Shown: in pieces, positions 61,001 through 64,000 of the stretch
Numbering within the stretch: position 1 is the first letter of the stretch
Layout of the letters: each line of letters begins with the position of its first letter
Source of the DNA: Flavobacterium sp. 1355
GTDB taxonomy: Bacteria; Bacteroidota; Bacteroidia; Flavobacteriales; Flavobacteriaceae
Direction: 5' to 3'
DNA length: 64,000 bases
NCBI RefSeq assembly: GCF_017833415.1
Contig: NZ_JAFICC010000015.1
Location: 1-64,000 of the forward strand
Program-made: the position numbers and the translations under genes
Notes under the pieces: model-generated
The model's database searches: none
What the model saw: only the letters and a program-made list of their open reading frames with translations
Told to the model about the DNA's origin: nothing

Positions 61001-62595
61001 ATCGAGTTTCCGCTCACCTCTACAACTGCATCTCCTGTAAAATGTGAAATAGAATCATTGACAAATTTTAGTTTTTTCAAATCTGCATTTTCAACATTGA
61101 TATGAAAGTCATACTTGTTTTCGCGTGTGCTCAAATCCACAAGACCATCAAAAGTCAGATTCAGGTTGGGGTCGTTAACAGATACTTCTCCCTTGTAATA
61201 TGGCAATTTAAAATTACCGTTTATTACAATATTGTTGTAAGTGTATTTATTATATTCTAGTTTAGAAACATCTCCTTTTACAATAGTATTCAGGTATTTT
61301 TGTGTAAAACCAACACCGTCAACATCAAGGTTTAAGGTAGTTCTTCCTACATCTTTTCTTTGAAGCAGGGCGCCTACGTCGAAATTATCCAGAATAATAT
61401 TTCCCGAATAAGAAGCCTTATCAATAAAATCCATATTATTCATATGGAGATCAACCTGACCATTTCCTAAATCGGTAATCATTTTAAAATCTGTCTCTAA
61501 GTCTGTGGTCGAGACCTTTGCCTTACCTACGATATTAAATTTACCCAGTCGCTTAATTTCTACAGGAAGCTTTTTTCCTAAAACAACTGGCAGTAAAACG
61601 ACCAGATTATCATAACTCGAGACCAGTCTATCAAATTTTCCTTCCATTGAAAATTTTTGGTCCTTGTTACCCAAAAGGTTTCTGAAATTTATATTTCCGA
61701 CAATTCTTGAGCCGTTTGTATCGCTAAGCCTCAATCTTCTCAAATTAAGATTATTAAGCGTTCCTTTTATTTTTGATCTGACTTTAAAGTGCTGGTTTTT
61801 GCCCAATCCGTCGTAAAAATAACGGAGATCATTGGTCGCGATTGAAGCAGAATCAAGAGCAACATCAAACTTTACCTTATCGGTAAAAGCCAGGAAATCA
61901 CCAACATCATAATTTAATATAGCCTGACCATAAATTGTTGATCTTTTAGTCTTTATGGCTAAATTTTCGACTCTGATCTGTTTTTTGGTATAACTGAATT
62001 TACCCGCAAAATTAGACACATACAAACCACGATGATCCTGAAATGAAAATCTGTGGATAATGGTATTCACATCCGGTCCGTACAGTTTAAAATCACTGAT
62101 ATAAGCATTAAGCTTTTTAAAATCAATAAGTTTTGGGGTCTTTTTATTCTCATCTATTACAGAAAAAACACCTTGGGAAATATAGGCGTTTTTGGCTGTC
62201 AGCAAAAAATGACGGTTCGTCTTTGAAGGTTTATCCGAATCAAACAGCCTAATAAATTTATTGATGTTATTTTCGTTTTCGTTTTTATAGGTTTTCAGGT
62301 TAAAAAGCAGTCCTGTAAGTCTAAGGTCACCAAAAATAAGATCACCGTCGAGCAATCTTTTTACACTCAGAATATCGGTAGAAATGATATCTGAATAGAT
62401 CATGGTTTTATTATGATGGTCTAAAATCAATACTTTTTTTAGTTTTACACCGCCAAAAATATTTATCGCCACCCTGTCTACGCTTATTTTAGTCTTAAAA
62501 TCGGTATTAAGAGATTCTGTGACATAATCAGCAATTTTGCTTTGCACGACAGGCAAAGACAGAATGATAGCAAGTGCCAGCAAAAGTAAAATCAA
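58087..62595 (-). CDS. TamB-like translocation and assembly module protein
   Basis: This protein of 1502 residues or more has an N-terminal helix (about 1-17), a very long repeat-rich beta region typical of AsmA/TamB bridge proteins (about 30-1150), and a C-terminal TamB (DUF490) domain with GEGTYNFKYGGLIDKKF-like strands, GLRGDLASPEPNFDIQFP and ALYLLSTGSFM. The tail is Lys/Asp/Glu-rich and disordered (about 1450-1502). Such proteins carry phospholipids or help outer-membrane assembly. The start is uncertain: TTG at 62595 begins right at the helix, while the frame stays open 15 more codons upstream (KKVKKIISRTLIG) without any ATG, GTG or TTG. Confidence 0.9.
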   Translation of the reverse strand: MILLLLALAIILSLPVVQSKIADYVTESLNTDFKTKISVDRVAINIFGGVKLKKVLILDHHNKTMIYSDIISTDILSVKRLLDGDLIFGDLRLTGLLFNLKTYKNENENNINKFIRLFDSDKPSKTNRHFLLTAKNAYISQGVFSVIDENKKTPKLIDFKKLNAYISDFKLYGPDVNTIIHRFSFQDHRGLYVSNFAGKFSYTKKQIRVENLAIKTKRSTIYGQAILNYDVGDFLAFTDKVKFDVALDSASIATNDLRYFYDGLGKNQHFKVRSKIKGTLNNLNLRRLRLSDTNGSRIVGNINFRNLLGNKDQKFSMEGKFDRLVSSYDNLVVLLPVVLGKKLPVEIKRLGKFNIVGKAKVSTTDLETDFKMITDLGNGQVDLHMNNMDFIDKASYSGNIILDNFDVGALLQRKDVGRTTLNLDVDGVGFTQKYLNTIVKGDVSKLEYNKYTYNNIVINGNFKLPYYKGEVSVNDPNLNLTFDGLVDLSTRENKYDFHINVENADLKKLKFVNDSISHFTGDAVVEVSGNSIETLHGNIYIKDAAYQNPKATYAFDELTVNSSFDESRIRTITINSSDVIDGKIVGKFQFKELDKLVMNSVGSLYTNYKPYKVKKGQFLRFNLHVYNKVVEMLYPQIQIDSSTVLRGKIDSDLQEFKFRFRSQKITADKNTFDNIRINIDNKNPLYNAYVELDSIKTPYYKVRDFSLINVTSKDTLFVRSEFKGGNQGEDYYNLNLYHTIDKNKNNIVGIHKSEMKFKDYLWYLNAGEEKDNQIIFDKNFTNFTIDNIVLSHEDQKIDLNGIIKGTDYKDLVLNFEDVDINKITPLNSKFVFNGNLNGSVNYKQNKNVYQPTASIVIDHLNLNKTELGTLNFDISGDQSFRKFTINSSIQNGFTESFKADGTFAIENKETLLDINLKLQGFNLATLGTIGGDVLSNIRGSVSGNAAVVGNVKKPEINGRLYVEKAGMTVPYLNTDYELSDRTVIDLTDEKFLFRNNQLTDTKYGTKGLLNGSIEHHNFGDWKLDLNITSKRLLALDTKDSDDAAYFGTAFINGTASITGPVSSLFIKVDAKSEKGTEVKIPINNVQSVNESSFIHFITPKEKFNLANGIVEKTRNYGGLELEFDFDITPDAEVEVILDRNSGHGMKGKGYGSLLFKINTLGKFNMWGDFQAYEGTYNFKYGGLIDKKFAVKKGGSIIWEGNPMKAQLNLEAVYKTTANPAVLLDNTSSFNKKVPVEVVIGLRGDLASPEPNFDIQFPSVSSVLKSEIQYKLDDKDIRQTQALYLLSTGSFMSTDGFSQGDFSGTLSETVSSLFGGIIKSENDKVNIDLNYISADKRLGQEADGQFVANITSQVNDRITINGKVGVPVGGINESAIVGDIEILYRVNEDGSMNLRLFNKENDINYIGQGIGYTQGVGISYEVDFDTFSELVNKIFKSHKIERALKNSSDDLQDSNLNPDYINFMNKKETEKKQKNPEKKDDKKEDKKPQSTNNQGVIPDNDDF

Positions 62596-62674
62596 CCCAA
62601 TTAAGGTTCGTGATATTATTTTCTTTACTTTTTTGATAGCTCTTTAATTTTAGTTTTCTTTTAATTTATTTTTG

Positions 62675-62695
62675 AACAGGCAGAAGACGCCTGTT
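62675..62695. other. Short hairpin in the tamB-tsaD divergent region
   Basis: AACAGGC / GCCTGTT with a 7-base loop is followed by TTT on the plus side. It may be an operator or attenuator; evidence is limited to the inverted repeat. Confidence 0.35.
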
Positions 62696-62711
62696 TTTGA
62701 TAAAATTTCTC

Positions 62712-62719
62712 TAATTTTG
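62712..62719 (+). promoter_or_regulatory. -7 box of tsaD
   Basis: TAATTTTG is a perfect TAnnTTTG match, with a TTG 12 bp upstream, closer than usual. It would give a leader of about 65 nt. Confidence 0.4.
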
Positions 62720-62789
62720 GCGTTTACTTCAATCAAAGAAAATTTTAGAAATTTGATTTTTCAAATATAATCCAAAATCGTGCCTTTAT

Positions 62790-63812
62790 ATGCAAAATTC
62801 AGAGGTTTTTATTCTTGCCATCGAAAGTTCATGCGATGATACTGCTGCTGCAGTTTTACATAACGATAAAGTACTCTCAAATGTTGTAGCGAATCAGTTA
62901 ATTCACAATCAATATGGCGGTGTCGTTCCTGAATTGGCTTCAAGAGCGCATCAGCAAAATATAGTCCCTGTAATCGATGCTGCACTTCGTAAAGCAAATG
63001 TACAAAAAGAACAATTAACTGCCATTGCATTTACGCAGGGACCTGGTTTAATGGGGTCACTTTTGGTCGGAAGCTCTTTTAGTAAATCATTATCTCTCGC
63101 CCTAAAAATTCCGTTAATTGCTGTGAATCATATGCATGCACATATTTTGGCGCATTTTATAGACGAAGAAGGGTTTGACAAACCTGAATTTCCGTTTTTG
63201 GCTTTGACCATTAGTGGAGGACATACACAGATTGTAAAAGTAAATGGCTTTTTTGACATGGAAATTATCGGCGAAACTACTGATGACGCGGTTGGTGAGG
63301 CTTTTGACAAAAGCGCCAAAATCCTTGGACTTCCCTATCCGGGCGGGCCATTGATTGATAAATATGCCAAAGAAGGAAACCCAAAGGCTTTTGCCTTTAC
63401 AAAACCAAAAGTTCCCGGATTAGATTTTAGTTTTTCCGGACTAAAAACTGCCATTTTATATTTCATTCAAAAGAAAAAACAGGAAAATCCAAATTTTATT
63501 GAAGAAAACCTGAATGATATTTGTGCTTCTATCCAGTACACAATTATTGAAATTTTGATGGATAAACTGAAACTTGCCGTAAAAGAAACCGGAATAAAAC
63601 AAATCGCTATTGGCGGAGGTGTTTCTGCAAATTCTGGCATCAGAACACGATTGAAAGAAAGTGAAGGCAAATACGGCTGGAAAACTTTTGTTCCAAAATT
63701 TGAATACACTACAGACAATGCAGCGATGATTGGAATTGTAGGATATCAGAAATATTTATCAAAACATTTTGAAACTGCTGCTGTGGTTTCTAAAGCAAGA
63801 ATTCAATTTTAA
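62790..63812 (+). CDS. tsaD: tRNA N6-adenosine threonylcarbamoyltransferase
   Basis: This 340-residue protein is of family length. Motifs are AIESSCDDTAAAV at the N-terminus, the metal-site HMHAHILAH, ISGGHTQIV, GEAFDKSAKILGLPYPGGP and IGGGVSANSGIR. With TsaB and TsaE it adds the t6A group to A37 of ANN-decoding tRNAs, an essential step. It diverges from the TamB-like gene, as in many Bacteroidota, and is followed 2 bp later by rsmE. Confidence 0.98.
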   Translation: MQNSEVFILAIESSCDDTAAAVLHNDKVLSNVVANQLIHNQYGGVVPELASRAHQQNIVPVIDAALRKANVQKEQLTAIAFTQGPGLMGSLLVGSSFSKSLSLALKIPLIAVNHMHAHILAHFIDEEGFDKPEFPFLALTISGGHTQIVKVNGFFDMEIIGETTDDAVGEAFDKSAKILGLPYPGGPLIDKYAKEGNPKAFAFTKPKVPGLDFSFSGLKTAILYFIQKKKQENPNFIEENLNDICASIQYTIIEILMDKLKLAVKETGIKQIAIGGGVSANSGIRTRLKESEGKYGWKTFVPKFEYTTDNAAMIGIVGYQKYLSKHFETAAVVSKARIQF

Positions 63813-63814
63813 TT

Positions 63815-64000
63815 ATGCAATTATTTTACAATCCTGATATAAATGAAATGACAGAAAGTTTTTCTTTTGATAAAGAAGAAAGCCGTCATATCATAAAAGT
63901 TTTAAGAAAAAAAGATTCCGATATTCTGCACGTTACAAACGGGTTAGGTTTATTATTTGAAACTGAAATAACGTTGGCTTCAGATAATAAATGTACTGTT
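63815..64000 (+). CDS. rsmE: 16S rRNA (uracil-1498-N3)-methyltransferase, partial
   Basis: The first 62 codons are in the window; the gene continues beyond the right edge. It starts MQLFYNPDINEMTESFSFDK, then EESRHIIKVLRKK, the N-terminal PUA-like part of RsmE with the conserved HxxxVLR region. It starts 2 bp after the tsaD stop codon, so the two are co-transcribed. The SPOUT catalytic domain is not visible. Confidence 0.9.
   Translation, partial: MQLFYNPDINEMTESFSFDKEESRHIIKVLRKKDSDILHVTNGLGLLFETEITLASDNKCTV

Overview
The window is about 64 kb of a Bacteroidota chromosome, most likely a Flavobacterium close to F. johnsoniae. The evidence is a low GC content, SusC/SusD pairs, a two-domain GH18 chitinase of ChiA type with a type IX secretion C-terminus, BshA (bacillithiol), a flavobacterial small-type SRP RNA, and several promoters fitting TTG-N19/20-TAnnTTTG. 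I saw no phage, IS element, CRISPR array, tRNA or rRNA gene.

Layout. 1-4.5 kb: tandem palindromic repeats, a small lipoprotein, an ABC-F ATPase, a TlpA-like thioredoxin, then 1.2 kb of duplicated non-coding repeats holding MITE-like hairpins and two copies of a structured RNA. 4.5-28.5 kb: a complete chitin utilisation locus. It holds the secreted chitinase ChiA, a GH20 hexosaminidase, a glucosamine-6-phosphate deaminase fused to a PIG-L/LmbE deacetylase-like domain, susCD pair I, the lipoprotein chitinase ChiB, susCD pair II, a divergent LytS/LytTR two-component system and an MFS sugar importer. 28.5-39.5 kb: transaldolase-like aldolase, SDR, SRP RNA, glutaminyl cyclase, hutI, hutG, a RhlE helicase and a TPR hybrid kinase. 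39.7 kb: an unlisted 42-codon double-glycine leader peptide gene. 40-51 kb: GltP-type symporter, aroC, LpxH-like phosphoesterase, an outer-membrane barrel, PrcB-like lipoprotein, bshA, then the row amidase-MlaD-two Fe-S proteins-conserved small protein. 51-64 kb: LptD, RidA, mgsA, a BadF-type GlcNAc kinase-like protein, gapA, pfkA, a giant TamB-like protein, tsaD and the start of rsmE.

How the genes may work together. ChiA (extracellular) and ChiB (cell surface) would cut chitin. The two SusCD pairs would import oligomers, GH20 would release GlcNAc in the periplasm, the MFS protein would carry it inward, and a kinase (candidate at 54.7 kb) plus the NagB fusion would yield fructose-6-phosphate for PfkA/GapA. 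Both susC upstream regions share an ungapped 70-bp block containing direct repeats 21 bp apart, the geometry expected for a LytTR regulator, and the LytTR gene lies next to one of them. chiA and the GH20 gene lack this block and carry different perfect palindromes, so the locus appears to be split into at least three regulatory units.

Main items for follow-up: the shared susC regulatory block; a 13-bp inverted repeat enclosing the chiB start codon; TetR-like and LacI-like palindromes before chiA and the GH20 gene; the NagB/PIG-L fusion; the GG-leader peptide; three copies of a structured RNA with compensatory stems; MITE-like hairpins whose two arms change together; a bidirectional terminator that contains both stop codons of rhlE and the hybrid kinase; and the missing Walker A motif in the ABC-F protein.
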